Positions 42,501-50,381 of a DNA stretch of 56,304 bases are shown here, in pieces. The notes beneath the pieces are model-generated. The model had not been told where the DNA came from. It saw only the letters and a program-made list of their open reading frames with translations, and made no database searches. How positions within the stretch are numbered: position 1 is the first letter of the stretch; each line of letters begins with the position of its first letter. The stretch covers positions 1 to 56,304 of the forward strand of contig NZ_JAECZA010000017.1 in the NCBI RefSeq assembly GCF_016056275.1, given 5' to 3'. This stretch comes from Dendronalium phyllosphericum CENA369 (lineage in GTDB: Bacteria; Cyanobacteriota; Cyanobacteriia; Cyanobacteriales; Nostocaceae). Position numbers and translations under genes: made by a program.

Positions 42501-44987
42501 TAGATAGTTTGTATTCAAGTATTCTGCTTCTGCCGTTGCTAAATACAAATTCAGCGTTAGCTCGTACTGAGTCTGCCAGCTATTTGCTTCGAGAAACATT
42601 ATGCCTGTATACAAATATCTCAGCGCCGCTTCGTATGCCGTTGCAGACTTTGCCTGACGACCAGCTATCAAATTGAGATTCGCTAGTTGCTCTCGTTCGC
42701 TAGGATTAGTAATCAGTTCCACACCCAGATTGAGATGATTCAGAAGATTAAAAATTTTCTCGTGCTGGTTCGCTGCTGATGTATTTTCTAACAACCGTCG
42801 CCCAATTTTGAGGTGAGTGGCTTGCTTCTGGTCTTGAGGAATCAATGAATAAGCCGCTTGCTGTACTCGGTCATGTAAAAATTTATAGTTGGTGGTAATT
42901 TTTCCTGCTTGAGCGTTTAGCAATGACTCGCGATCGCTCAATAATATTTCTTGTTGAAAAAACTTATAAACATCATTTTGCGGTACAATCAACCTGTCTT
43001 TGAGAGCTTTCCACAGCTCTTTAGCGGTTTGGGTTGGGGATTGTTCGGAGACGATTGCTAGTGTTTCCAAGTCAAAAGAGTTACCAATGCAAGCCGCTAA
43101 CTGCAATACTTTTTGAGTGGTTTGGGGTAACTTCTGGAGTTGAACTGCCATGAAGTCTACTACATCATCAGTCAGAGCAAGCGATCTTACCTGTGCAATG
43201 TCACACTCCCAGTAACCGCCATGAAAATTGAATGCAATCAGCCGATCTTCGTGTAGTACTTTGAGAAACTGAGTTGTGAAGAACGGATTTCCTTGAGTTT
43301 TGCTAAATATCAACTCTGTCAATGGCAAAGCTAACTCTAGCGAACAACTGAATGTATCAGCAATCAATTGATTCACCGACGGCCGATCTAAAGGAGCAAG
43401 AGTAATTGTATTGACTGTAGCCTGTGACTTCTCAATTTCTTGAAGCGTCAGCATCAGTGGATGGGTTGCAGAGACTTCATTATCCCGGTAAGCCCCAATT
43501 AGCAGAAGATATCGGCTATCTATTTCGCTCATTAACAGTTGCATAAACTTGAGAGAAGCAGAATCTGCCCACTGCAAGTCATCGATAAAGATCGTCAGAG
43601 GACGATCTTTGATAGTAAATACCTGGATAAATTTTTTAAATAAGATGTTAAAGCGGTTTTGAGCAGCGCTCCCAGAGAGTTCGGGGACAGCAGGTTGCTT
43701 ACCAATTATGCATTCCAGTTCTGGGATAACTTCAGTAATAACTTGAGCATTTTCTCCCAAAGCCGAGAGAATGTTCTGCTTCCATTGTTCTAATCGGGTA
43801 TCATTTTCACTGAGCAGTTGCCCAATCAACTCACGAAATGCTTGTAAAAATGCAGACAGGGGAATGTTGCGCCCAAACTGGTCAAATTTACCTTTAATAA
43901 AGTAACCTCGTTGTCGCACAATCGGTTTGTGAACTTCGTTGACTACAGCAGTTTTGCCGATACCAGAGAAACCTGTCACTAGCATGAGTTCGCTACGTGC
44001 TTGAGAAACTCGCTCAAAAGCCGCTAGCAAACTTGCAACTTCGTTATAACGACCGTAGAGCTTTTCTGAGATACTGAAGCGATCGCACACATCTCGTTGT
44101 CCAATCTTAAACGTATCGATCTGCCCAGTTGCTTGCAGTTGGTTCAGACATATCTCTAAATCGTATTTCAACCCCAAGGCGCTCTGATAGCGGTCTTCAG
44201 CGTTTTTCGCCATCAGTTTGCTAATGATATGAGACAGCACCGGGGGAATATCAGGATTTAAGCTGTCAACGCTAGGAGGTTGTTTGGCGATATGACAGTG
44301 AACTACTTCCATCGGATCGTTAGATTGGAAAGGCAATTGTCCGGTGAGTAGTTCAAAAAAAGTTACGCCTAATGAGTAGAAATCACTGCGGTAATCAATT
44401 GCTCGGTTCATCCGTCCGGTTTGTTCTGGCGACACATAAGCGAGAGTGCCTTCCAAAACATTAGGATTATAAATTTCCTGGGTTTCTCTAGCCAGTAGGG
44501 AAGCAAGGCTGAAATCAATCAACTTCACCTGCTGGGTATCTGGGTTAATTAAAATGTTGGCAGGCTTGATGTCTTTGTGGATAATTCGCAGGCGGTAGAG
44601 TTGGTCAAGAATTGCGGCTAGGGCGATCGCAATTTCCAAAAACCCTTTCAGGCGATCGCAGTTGCTGTTGGCTTGTTTGTGTATCCATTCTCGTAAAGAG
44701 ATACCACCAAAGTCCTCCATCACCAGTGCATAGCTGTTGTGATAAGGTTCCAAACTGTAAAGACGAACAATACCAGCTAGGTCAAGATTTTTGGCAATGG
44801 TGTACTGATTGCGGAATTGAAGTAATTCATTGAATGTAGGATACTCCTGTTTGAGTATCTTGATGACCACTGGCAGTCGATCCACCTCGCGGATTGCGCG
44901 ATAAACTAGGGTTCTAGAGCCTGTATACAATCGCTCGCTAATTCGATAACCCAGGATTTTGCTCAGTGGCTCGATTGCTGTAGTCAT
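39588..44987 (-). CDS. Ser/Thr kinase, AAA-type ATPase, GAF and histidine kinase fusion
   Basis: One 1799-aa polypeptide. An N-terminal Ser/Thr kinase domain (about 10-270) has IIHKDIKPANILINPDTQQV and LIDFSLASLL, so it has HKD and DFS instead of HRD and DFG. Next comes a STAND-type ATPase (Walker A LMLVTGFSGIGKTAVV, Walker B LTIFIDDLQWADSASL), a long TPR-like helical region (about 730-1310), a GAF domain (about 1350-1500) and a histidine kinase with H1543 in GVAHEINNP and an HATPase (NLLANAIDALEES, DNGVGMSQEVKQKVFDHLFT, GTGLGLAIAHQIV). This fusion is a known cyanobacterial/myxobacterial architecture. I chose the ATG at 44987; the upstream start at 45008 is possible. No partner regulator is adjacent. 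Confidence 0.9.
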   Translation of the reverse strand: MTTAIEPLSKILGYRISERLYTGSRTLVYRAIREVDRLPVVIKILKQEYPTFNELLQFRNQYTIAKNLDLAGIVRLYSLEPYHNSYALVMEDFGGISLREWIHKQANSNCDRLKGFLEIAIALAAILDQLYRLRIIHKDIKPANILINPDTQQVKLIDFSLASLLARETQEIYNPNVLEGTLAYVSPEQTGRMNRAIDYRSDFYSLGVTFFELLTGQLPFQSNDPMEVVHCHIAKQPPSVDSLNPDIPPVLSHIISKLMAKNAEDRYQSALGLKYDLEICLNQLQATGQIDTFKIGQRDVCDRFSISEKLYGRYNEVASLLAAFERVSQARSELMLVTGFSGIGKTAVVNEVHKPIVRQRGYFIKGKFDQFGRNIPLSAFLQAFRELIGQLLSENDTRLEQWKQNILSALGENAQVITEVIPELECIIGKQPAVPELSGSAAQNRFNILFKKFIQVFTIKDRPLTIFIDDLQWADSASLKFMQLLMSEIDSRYLLLIGAYRDNEVSATHPLMLTLQEIEKSQATVNTITLAPLDRPSVNQLIADTFSCSLELALPLTELIFSKTQGNPFFTTQFLKVLHEDRLIAFNFHGGYWECDIAQVRSLALTDDVVDFMAVQLQKLPQTTQKVLQLAACIGNSFDLETLAIVSEQSPTQTAKELWKALKDRLIVPQNDVYKFFQQEILLSDRESLLNAQAGKITTNYKFLHDRVQQAAYSLIPQDQKQATHLKIGRRLLENTSAANQHEKIFNLLNHLNLGVELITNPSEREQLANLNLIAGRQAKSATAYEAALRYLYTGIMFLEANSWQTQYELTLNLYLATAEAEYLNTNYLQAEQHIETLLENVKETLQKASVYEIKIQSLISQSQMQSALDVALEILQMLGVSLEQEAIATLEIEALIDLPEMTDPDKLAAQRILMTVGPAVYLAHPQMYPSIVFTMVSLCIRYGNSSLAAYAYVIYGLLLCGGGDIESGYKFGQIAIDLLERFDSRKLKSKVYMMFNGNIRYWKEHLQICLEPLQEGFHVGLETGDLEFACYNATTYCDFCFHTELELEVVLDKQAQYLEVIQNLKQEYQQIYSKVSRQFLLNLSGRAIDKLRLVGESCNETEMLPIWTQNNLGFIVFLVYLYKLILAYLFADYGDAVENLRLAKPYQNFAMSTIHIVNYNLYSSLALLAHYPEVSASEQQQYLQQVDENQALMQEWAIHAPMNYQHMWCLVEAERNRVLGNKANAIEMYDQAIKNAKQQGYIQQEAIANELAAKFYLHWGKQHIAQNYMIEAYYCYTRWGAKAKVADLETRYPQLLAPILEQESFAFSTNETIVVSNRISSHNSSSGNSNASVALDLGVILKASQTLSREIELEKLVSSLLHVALENAGADKSVLLLSENGRLLVQAIANIDNSATLLHPQPMEESLEVPLSLINTVKRSLQPLVILDATVHPRFANDSYIQQHQPRSILCSPILHQGKLLGILYLENNRSIGAFTDNRVDILNLLCTQAAISLENARLYQKSLQYSQQLERSLQEVQQIQLQLVQSEKMSALGNLVAGVAHEINNPVGFISGNIEPAKDYVQDLLGLINLYQEKFPDPGSEIADEIEAIDLEYVREDLPQLLDSMNLGANRIRSISNSLRTFSRTDKDYKAPFNLHDGIDSTILILRHRLKANEFRPAIEVIKNYGVLPLVECFAGQLNQVFMNLLANAIDALEESNLGKSMAAIATKPNCITIKTHVAQSSQHVVIRIADNGVGMSQEVKQKVFDHLFTTKAVGKGTGLGLAIAHQIVVEAHGGTIEVDAIEQEKTEFIVTLPIEA

Positions 44988-45203
44988 TTTTAGTAACCTT
45001 TTTGACAAACAAACTGATTCATTTACAGTATGTTTCCCAAATATTCGCAGTTTCTAACTCACTTAATATAAAGGCTCTCAGCTCTCAAAAGCTGATTAAT
45101 GCGTGGTTATTTGCTCTATCTTTCCAAAAAATTAGCCAAAATTAATTATTTTTTAACCTTTGTGGTCTCAATTATTTTTTACATTATTAAAACTAGCGAT
45201 CGC

Positions 45204-45890
45204 CTAGATAGAATTATGCCTTTGATATTCAATCCGCACTTGTTTAACCTCAACTTGCTCAGACTCTAAAAACACGAGTTTTTCTACTTGCTGTAATCCC
45301 AAACTTTCAAACTGCTGAAGTTCCAAGTCTGATAATGGCCAAGGAGGGCCATTCGGTTCAGCTTCTGTGTCCCGAACGCGAGTAATCACTAAAAGTGTCC
45401 CACCGAGAGCCACAAGGGAGGTAACTGAGGAGATAACTGAAAAACGCACATTCAAAGGCAAAGCTTGAATATTACGACATTCAAATACAAAGTCAAAAGC
45501 AAGATGCCATTTTTCTGGTAGGGCGAACAAATCTGCAACTAGATAGTTGACAGTCGAATTGGGAAATCGTTGCTGACACCATGCAATAGCTGTAGGAGAG
45601 ATATCAAAAGCAGTTACCTCAAATCCCAGTTTTGCTAAAGCTTCTGCGTCATCTCCCAAACCGCAACCGATTATCAGCGCCTTTTGTCTAGAAGCGAATG
45701 GTTGATGATTAGTTAACCAGTCTTGTAGATAAGGGTGAGGAGCCAACTTTGCCCAAGGAACTTGTGTTGCGTCGCCTTGAGCTTCGGCGTATAAAACTTC
45801 AAACCAAGCTGATGGTTCTGCTGTTTGTAAAGCTTCGGTAGCTAACTGTTTAATATGAAGCTGTAATTTTTCAGGTTGTTGTTCAAACAT
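45204..45890 (-). CDS. Class I SAM-dependent methyltransferase (TPMT-like)
   Basis: The SAM-binding motif I is KALIIGCGLGDDAEALAKLG, followed by FEVTAFDISPTAIAWC. Motif II region is FDFVFECRNIQALPLN. Lengths and text (PSAWFEVLYAEAQGDATQVPW; PNGPPWPLSDLELQQFESLG) match small cyanobacterial methyltransferases of the thiopurine-methyltransferase-like group. The substrate is unknown. The gene is on the minus strand between the large kinase fusion and the CAAD gene and has no co-directional partner within 100 bp. Confidence 0.82.
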   Translation of the reverse strand: MFEQQPEKLQLHIKQLATEALQTAEPSAWFEVLYAEAQGDATQVPWAKLAPHPYLQDWLTNHQPFASRQKALIIGCGLGDDAEALAKLGFEVTAFDISPTAIAWCQQRFPNSTVNYLVADLFALPEKWHLAFDFVFECRNIQALPLNVRFSVISSVTSLVALGGTLLVITRVRDTEAEPNGPPWPLSDLELQQFESLGLQQVEKLVFLESEQVEVKQVRIEYQRHNSI

Positions 45891-46212
45891 AAAAACTGAC
45901 AGTACTGTTTTATACTGAAATTAGTTCGATCTCAAATCTCAGTGTATTGAGATTTGATGGAGATATAAAACCCATTTATTTGCCAGTTCCACATAATACT
46001 CAACTGAATTTTAGCTTCTGATTCCTAAATTCTATTAGATAACAAAGCGCTAAGATGTGCGATCGCCTGAATCAAGGCATTGACATACCAGAAGCGCTTA
46101 CTTTTGTAACGAAGCTCTCCAGTTATCCTCTCGATTCAGATGAGTGCTTAGAATACGCAGAGCGTTGACACAGGCTAGCGGCTTCGCATCAGGGTAGTAA
46201 GCTAATAATCAT
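45891..46212. other. Intergenic region with tiny open frame
   Basis: 322 bp. A 37-codon plus-strand frame (46055-46168) is listed separately at low confidence. A TGATTCCTAAATTCT heptamer-like stretch near 46018 recalls the repeats elsewhere. Confidence 0.4.
46055..46168 (+). CDS. Doubtful 37-codon small open frame
   Basis: ATG at 46055 starts a short frame (MCDRLNQGIDIPEALTFVTK) with a soluble, acidic C-terminal half (SDECLEYAER). Composition is protein-like, but there is no strong Shine-Dalgarno (GCGCTAAG only) and no recognisable homology. It may be a remnant or chance. Confidence 0.15.
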   Translation: MCDRLNQGIDIPEALTFVTKLSSYPLDSDECLEYAER

Positions 46213-46680
46213 TCAAATTTCATCCCCGCGTCTCCCTTTCTCCGCGTCTTCCTCTGGAATTTGACTTTTAAGTGAGTCAATTTCATTCACTACTTCTTGC
46301 TGAGTGTTAGATTTCAGGAAATAGCGAAAAATTATCCAGATTACATAACTCAATCCAATTAACTCAAAAATCGTAGAAGCTAATGGAATACTATTAATAG
46401 CACCTGTAACGGCTAGTAAGATTTTGAGGGCATTTACTACTACAACAAGTAAAGTAAAGCTAATAATCAGAAACTTGTACTCATGATAAAAATTAACTAT
46501 ATTTCCCGGTAATCGTTCCCAAAAATCAGAAACTTTTTGGCTGACTTTTGATATCTGATTAGTAAAATTATTATTACTTGATAATCTAGACACTTGTCCT
46601 GGCTCAGAAATTTTAATTATTGTCGTGTCGTCTAAGGAGCTAGGATCGACATATTCCAGTTGTTGTACTTGGTCTTTCAT
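46213..46680 (-). CDS. CAAD-domain membrane protein
   Basis: The 155-aa protein has the CAAD domain (cyanobacterial aminoacyl-tRNA synthetase appended domain; CURT1-related): SQKVSDFWERLPGNIVNFYH, then FLIISFTLLVVVVNALKILL and ELIGLSYVIWIIFRYFL, two membrane spans with the FELIGLxY signature. CURT1 proteins bend thylakoid membranes; CAAD in some aaRS anchors them to membranes. This free-standing form probably sits in thylakoid or plasma membranes. I start at the ATG at 46680 (MKDQVQQLEYVDPSSL); the frame extends to 46710. The last residues (DAEKGRRGDEI) come from a dispersed GACGCGGAG-type repeat, so the C-terminus was probably replaced. Confidence 0.82.
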   Translation of the reverse strand: MKDQVQQLEYVDPSSLDDTTIIKISEPGQVSRLSSNNNFTNQISKVSQKVSDFWERLPGNIVNFYHEYKFLIISFTLLVVVVNALKILLAVTGAINSIPLASTIFELIGLSYVIWIIFRYFLKSNTQQEVVNEIDSLKSQIPEEDAEKGRRGDEI

Positions 46681-47105
46681 ATCTTGATAAAAAATTATTG
46701 CTAGACACATCTCCCACTATTATTGGTACATATTAAAAGCTAATTATCCTCGACCTCTTGGGATAAAATTTATCTATCTAAAGAGTTATAAAATTAAATT
46801 TTTAATTCACTTACCTAAAATTTCAAATTTAGCTTTACACTAATCCAAAAAACTTTAAAAAAATTAAATTTCTCTATAGCAATCCGCTTTAATTTCTGAT
46901 GTTACTGGCGTAAGCAGAAAATAAAGAACAAAAAAGAAAGTATAAATGTACTGATTTTTTCAGCAATTAAGTAGAATTTTTATAGTCTTACAGCAGATTT
47001 CAAGTTAATGAAGTAAACAATATAAGTCTCAAATCCAGGTATCAAGCCTGTTTTAATTCTGACTTCTGACTTCTGACTCCTGAATTCTGCTATATAAGCG
47101 ATCGT
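46681..47105. other. AT-rich gap with heptameric repeat
   Basis: 425 bp without an open frame. A heptameric array (ACTTCTG/ACTCCTG) lies at about 47057-47090, just before the truncated hydrolase gene end. Confidence 0.5.
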
Positions 47106-47351
47106 TTAGGAACAACCATTGCAAAAGGCGCTAACAGCTTTGGCAAACTGACGATTTTGTTCCATCAGCGCCATGTGTCTACCTTGTTTGATAGTAACTT
47201 TTTGAGGCTGAGGTAATTCTGCTACCATGCGATCGCTTGCAATAGGTTTAGTAGCTATATCTGAATCACCATAGACAACCAAAACAGGAATATTAATTTT
47301 TGCTAATGTCAATGTTTCATCTTTGATAACTTTTTCTAAGTTCCTAAGAGG
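47106..47351 (-). pseudogene. Truncated alpha/beta-hydrolase C-terminal fragment
   Basis: The frame encodes only the last part of an alpha/beta-hydrolase: IPVLVVYGDSDIATKPIASD holds the usual acid-residue strand, and QGRHMALMEQNRQFAKAV carries the catalytic His in the GxHM position. The N-terminal two thirds (oxyanion hole and nucleophile Ser) are missing. Upstream the frame stays open only to 47351, where a TAA stops it, 12 bp before a MITE-like element. The lost upstream half was not found in 47592-47869. So this is a pseudogene remnant, not a small protein. Confidence 0.7.
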
Positions 47352-47363
47352 TTATTAATAAAC

Positions 47364-47454
47364 AGGACTTACGCAAAATTATGAAAAAACGAACCGCAAA
47401 GAGCGCAAAGGGCACGAAGTTATAAGAGTTTCAGAGAGTTCTTGCGTAAGTCCT
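47364..47454. mobile_element. 91-bp MITE with perfect inverted ends
   Basis: AGGACTTACGCAA (47364-47376) and TTGCGTAAGTCCT (47442-47454) are perfect 13-bp inverted repeats. A 7-bp direct repeat, TAATAAA, flanks it (47356-47362 and 47454-47460), a possible target-site duplication. It lies directly beside the broken hydrolase gene. Confidence 0.85.
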
Positions 47455-47477
47455 AATAAAGTAAAAATAAAATTCTT

Positions 47478-47591
47478 GTAGGGTGTGTTAGGCGCAGATT
47501 TCAACATGATTTTTCATGAAAAATACTTAAAAAGCGCCTAACGCACCATTTAGATGGCGGTGCGTTAGGCTAAAGCCATAACATACCCTAC
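47478..47591. repeat. Second palindromic element, 114 bp
   Basis: The left end GTAGGGTGTGTTAGG (47478-47492) and the right end read backwards (GTAGGGTATGTTATG) are similar. Inside, GCCTAACGCACC (47536-47547) and GGTGCGTTAGGC (47559-47570) form a perfect 12-bp stem with an 11-nt loop. This GTAGGGTG/GTTAGGCG style is common in cyanobacterial repeats. Confidence 0.75.
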
Positions 47592-47620
47592 TTAAAATTT
47601 ACTTTATAAATAGTCTCTAA

Positions 47621-47736
47621 ATTACTACTAAAATCCCAAATTTAGTAGTAATAGCTTTTAGCTTATTTAGTCACTTTTAGAGTCATTTTATCAAATCAAT
47701 CAGACTAAAGTCACAATTTTATATATGACTTTAGTC
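47621..47736. promoter_or_regulatory. Two perfect hairpins upstream of the EgtC-like gene
   Basis: ATTACTACTAAA (47621-47632) pairs with TTTAGTAGTAAT (47641-47652), 12 bp, loop 8. GACTAAAGTCA (47703-47713) pairs with TGACTTTAGTC (47726-47736), 11 bp, loop 12. The second contains a dyad with AGTCAC repeated nearby (47668, 47709, 47733). No T-run follows, so these could be operators or leader structures for the EgtC-like gene, 134 bp downstream. Confidence 0.5.
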
Positions 47737-47869
47737 ACGGTTTAAGCAGAGCCAAAATGCCCAAATATTGTTATTATATTCATAATGCTTTACAAAAATA
47801 TACATTTTCAAATGGTATTGAAGTAACTAGCAACCAAATTTTATTACTCTTGTATTACCTCAGTTTTGT

Positions 47870-48667
47870 ATGTGTAGATTAATTGGCTATTTTGGTGACA
47901 ATATTCGCTTAGATGAGTTGTTATATAAACAAGAACACTCTCTTTACAATCAAAGTTATAATCCTTTGGAATTAAAATCAGGATTCGTATGTGGAGACGG
48001 GGTTGGTGTAGGTTGGTATGATGAAGCGGGTAAACCATTTATTTATCGCAATACGATTCCACTGTGGAACGATCCGAATCTGAAAGACTTGAGCCAATAC
48101 GTACAATCTGCCTGTAGTGTAGGTTATGTCCGACTAGCTGGAACAGGTGAACCGCTTGACATCAGTAACTGTCAACCATTTCGTAATGGAAAGCTGTTGT
48201 TTGTCCATAATGGCGAAATATCAAACTTTCAACAAACACTTTATAGACCGATACGCGATCGCCTTGGTGATTCTACATATCGTTTAATTAAAGGTCTGAC
48301 AGACTCCGAACACATTTTCGCTTTATTAGTAGAAATTTGGCAGTCTTGTGGCGATCGCACTCTGTCGTCAGCCCTGGCGATCGCCCTCGACAAATTGACT
48401 GACTTGGCTCAAAAATACGACACCAGTTTTAGTACTAATATAATTGTCAGCGATGGTCAATCAGTTGCAGCAGTTCGCTATGCCTATGGTACACAAGCAC
48501 CTACTCTTTATTGGTATTGCGATGATGTAACTCATCCCAGCCGAGTTATTGTTGCCTCTGAACCTTTATCTAACCAAAATTGGACAGCCTTTCCAGAGCA
48601 AAGTATGCTATCTGTTCAAGCTGATTCATTAGTACCAAAAATTAGCCTTTTGGAAATATCTGCCTAG
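47870..48667 (+). CDS. Class II glutamine amidotransferase, EgtC-like
   Basis: The mature protein starts with the nucleophile Cys2 (MCRLIGYFGDNIRLDELLYK). The glutaminase signatures are GVGVGWYDEAGKPFIYRNTI, VGYVRLAGTGEPLDISNCQP and LFVHNGEISNFQQTLYRPIR. These match the EgtC subgroup, which removes the gamma-glutamyl group in ergothioneine biosynthesis in mycobacteria; the family also contains other hydrolases. No egtB or egtD is in the window, so pathway assignment is tentative. The ATG at 47870 must be the start, because Cys2 becomes the N-terminus after Met removal. A DUF3891 gene lies 217 bp downstream on the same strand. Confidence 0.83.
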   Translation: MCRLIGYFGDNIRLDELLYKQEHSLYNQSYNPLELKSGFVCGDGVGVGWYDEAGKPFIYRNTIPLWNDPNLKDLSQYVQSACSVGYVRLAGTGEPLDISNCQPFRNGKLLFVHNGEISNFQQTLYRPIRDRLGDSTYRLIKGLTDSEHIFALLVEIWQSCGDRTLSSALAIALDKLTDLAQKYDTSFSTNIIVSDGQSVAAVRYAYGTQAPTLYWYCDDVTHPSRVIVASEPLSNQNWTAFPEQSMLSVQADSLVPKISLLEISA

Positions 48668-48720
48668 TTTTCTGCGAGTGTGTGTTTAGATTTTGGAGAG
48701 CAAAAACTTTTAATATTAGA

Positions 48721-48746
48721 GCCAACTGCAAGCCCAAGCAGTTGGC
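48721..48746 (+). terminator. Hairpin downstream of the EgtC-like gene
   Basis: GCCAACTGC (48721-48729) and GCAGTTGGC (48738-48746) form a perfect 9-bp stem with an 8-nt loop. No U-tract follows (AACAGGTTTGAT), so it may be a weak terminator or a processing site. Confidence 0.4.
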
Positions 48747-48884
48747 AACAGGTTTGATATTTGTGAAATTAAGGTTGCTTTCACAATTGTCTAGAAGGAT
48801 AGTGTTAGTATGTTCGTCTCTACCTAAAGAATTTAACCTTTAGGTAATAGCAAACGAACTGTAAGTTGAAAAGCAAGGAATAGA

Positions 48885-49691
48885 TTGAATTTTCAACTCA
48901 TGCTACATCGCTTATCCAAATCTGGACTGATTTGCATCACTCAACCACATCATGCATGGCTTTCGGGGCAATTAGCAAGAGCGTGGGGAAACGAACAATT
49001 TGGTGAATTTGTCCCCAAAGAAGAAGTTTGTCTGGCCGCAGAACAGCACGATATTGGTTGGCTGCAATGGGAACAAAAACCTACACTGAACCCAGAAACT
49101 GGCTACCCTTATAAATTCACAGAACTTCCAATCGAAGTACATATAGATATTTGGTCGGGTGCTAAACAGCAAGCATTTCCTTGGGGTAGATATGTAACAT
49201 TACTTGTTTCACTCCACGGGACAGGATTGTATGAAAGATTCACAAGCTGGCAAAACTCAGCTAAATCTGCTCAAATTGTCCAGAATTATTTAAAAATAGA
49301 GTATGCTTTTCAAAAGCAAATTATTGACATTCTTCAAAAAGATAAATACTACGCACCTTATGCAATACCAAAGGTGATTGAACGCAACAAGCGTTTAGTA
49401 GCAACATGGGATGCCCTTTCGATAATTTTATGTACAGGACAAACTGGCGAACAATATATTAATCAAGTGCCAGTTACTAATGGCACAACTACATTAAAGC
49501 TAACGTTGATAGAAGACAAAGAGTATCATCACACAGTAATTCTCTCTCCTTGGGCGTTCGAGCAAAAAGAAATAAAGCTGGTCTATGAAGGGCGGATGCT
49601 GCACCAGACTTTTAACGATGAAATAGAGATGCAAAAAGCTTTGATAAGTGATTGTTGGGTAACTCTCAGCACGACTTTAATACCAAGCTGA
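48885..49691 (+). CDS. DUF3891-family protein
   Basis: A 268-aa protein of the DUF3891 family: SGLICITQPHHAWLSGQLAR, VCLAAEQHDIGWLQWE, PIEVHIDIWSGAKQQAFPWG and LVSLHGTGLYERF. The H-D in AEQHDIGW and the H in LVSLHGTG resemble a metal-dependent hydrolase arrangement, but no activity has been shown to my knowledge. The start is a TTG at 48885 with CAAGGAA four bases upstream; the in-frame ATG at 48900 is also possible. It may be co-transcribed with EgtC (217 bp) and the Uma2 gene downstream (80 bp). Confidence 0.75.
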   Translation: MNFQLMLHRLSKSGLICITQPHHAWLSGQLARAWGNEQFGEFVPKEEVCLAAEQHDIGWLQWEQKPTLNPETGYPYKFTELPIEVHIDIWSGAKQQAFPWGRYVTLLVSLHGTGLYERFTSWQNSAKSAQIVQNYLKIEYAFQKQIIDILQKDKYYAPYAIPKVIERNKRLVATWDALSIILCTGQTGEQYINQVPVTNGTTTLKLTLIEDKEYHHTVILSPWAFEQKEIKLVYEGRMLHQTFNDEIEMQKALISDCWVTLSTTLIPS

Positions 49692-49771
49692 ATAGAACTA
49701 AGGGAGATTGCCGAGATCGACGTAATTATTAAAAATTTAAAATAGAGTTATCCTTAACTCTAGAACCAACC

Positions 49772-50344
49772 ATGATAAAACTCAAAACCCAATTCACCCT
49801 CGAAGAATTCCTCGCACTTCCCGAAGGAGATATCATCTATGAACTAATTGACAAAGAAGCAGTTCCTAAATTCAAAAACGATGAAATGTCACCAAAATTT
49901 TTTCATAGTTCTATAACAGGTGCGTTATTTCTACTATTGTCTGTATGGGCACAAGGAAAAGAGCGGGTTGTAATTGAATCGGCAATTAAGCTAACACGAA
50001 ATCAACAAGACTGGGTTCCTGTAGCAGATTTGACATATGTTTCTTATAGCCGTCTTTCTGCTGATTGGTTGCAAGATGAGGCTTGTCCAGTTGCACCCGA
50101 ATTAGTCATAGAAATTATCTCTCCTGGTCAAACTTTTGGAGAAATGACAGAAAAAGCAACTGATTATCTCAAAGCTGATGTTCAAAGAGTTTGGGTTATT
50201 GATACTAGAGCAAAAACTGTTACTATTTTTTATCCAGATACTCTTCCTCAAACCAAGCGCAGCACTGATAGTTTAGAAGATCCTTTATTTGAAGGGCTAC
50301 AAATTACACCTCAACAAATATTTCAACAAGCAAGAATTCTTTAA
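49772..50344 (+). CDS. Uma2-family (DUF820) putative nuclease
   Basis: A 190-aa Uma2 protein: FTLEEFLALPEGDIIYELID, VVIESAIKLTRNQQDWVPVA, PVADLTYVSY, CPVAPELVIEIISPGQTFGE, KATDYLKADVQRVWVIDTRA. The PD-(D/E)XK-like residues are Asp in VPVADLTYVS and the E-x-I of ELVIEIISP. The family is greatly expanded in cyanobacteria and its role is not known. A good terminator follows. Confidence 0.88.
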   Translation: MIKLKTQFTLEEFLALPEGDIIYELIDKEAVPKFKNDEMSPKFFHSSITGALFLLLSVWAQGKERVVIESAIKLTRNQQDWVPVADLTYVSYSRLSADWLQDEACPVAPELVIEIISPGQTFGEMTEKATDYLKADVQRVWVIDTRAKTVTIFYPDTLPQTKRSTDSLEDPLFEGLQITPQQIFQQARIL

Positions 50345-50352
50345 CTTAGCTT

Positions 50353-50381
50353 GGGGATAGTACGCACCATCCCCGTTTTTT
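50353..50381 (+). terminator. Intrinsic terminator after the Uma2 gene
   Basis: GGGGAT (50353-50358) and ATCCCC (50369-50374) form a 6-bp stem with a 10-nt loop, followed by a T run (GTTTTTT, ending at 50381). It lies at the junction with the convergent aminopeptidase gene, whose stop lies on the T run. Confidence 0.8.
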
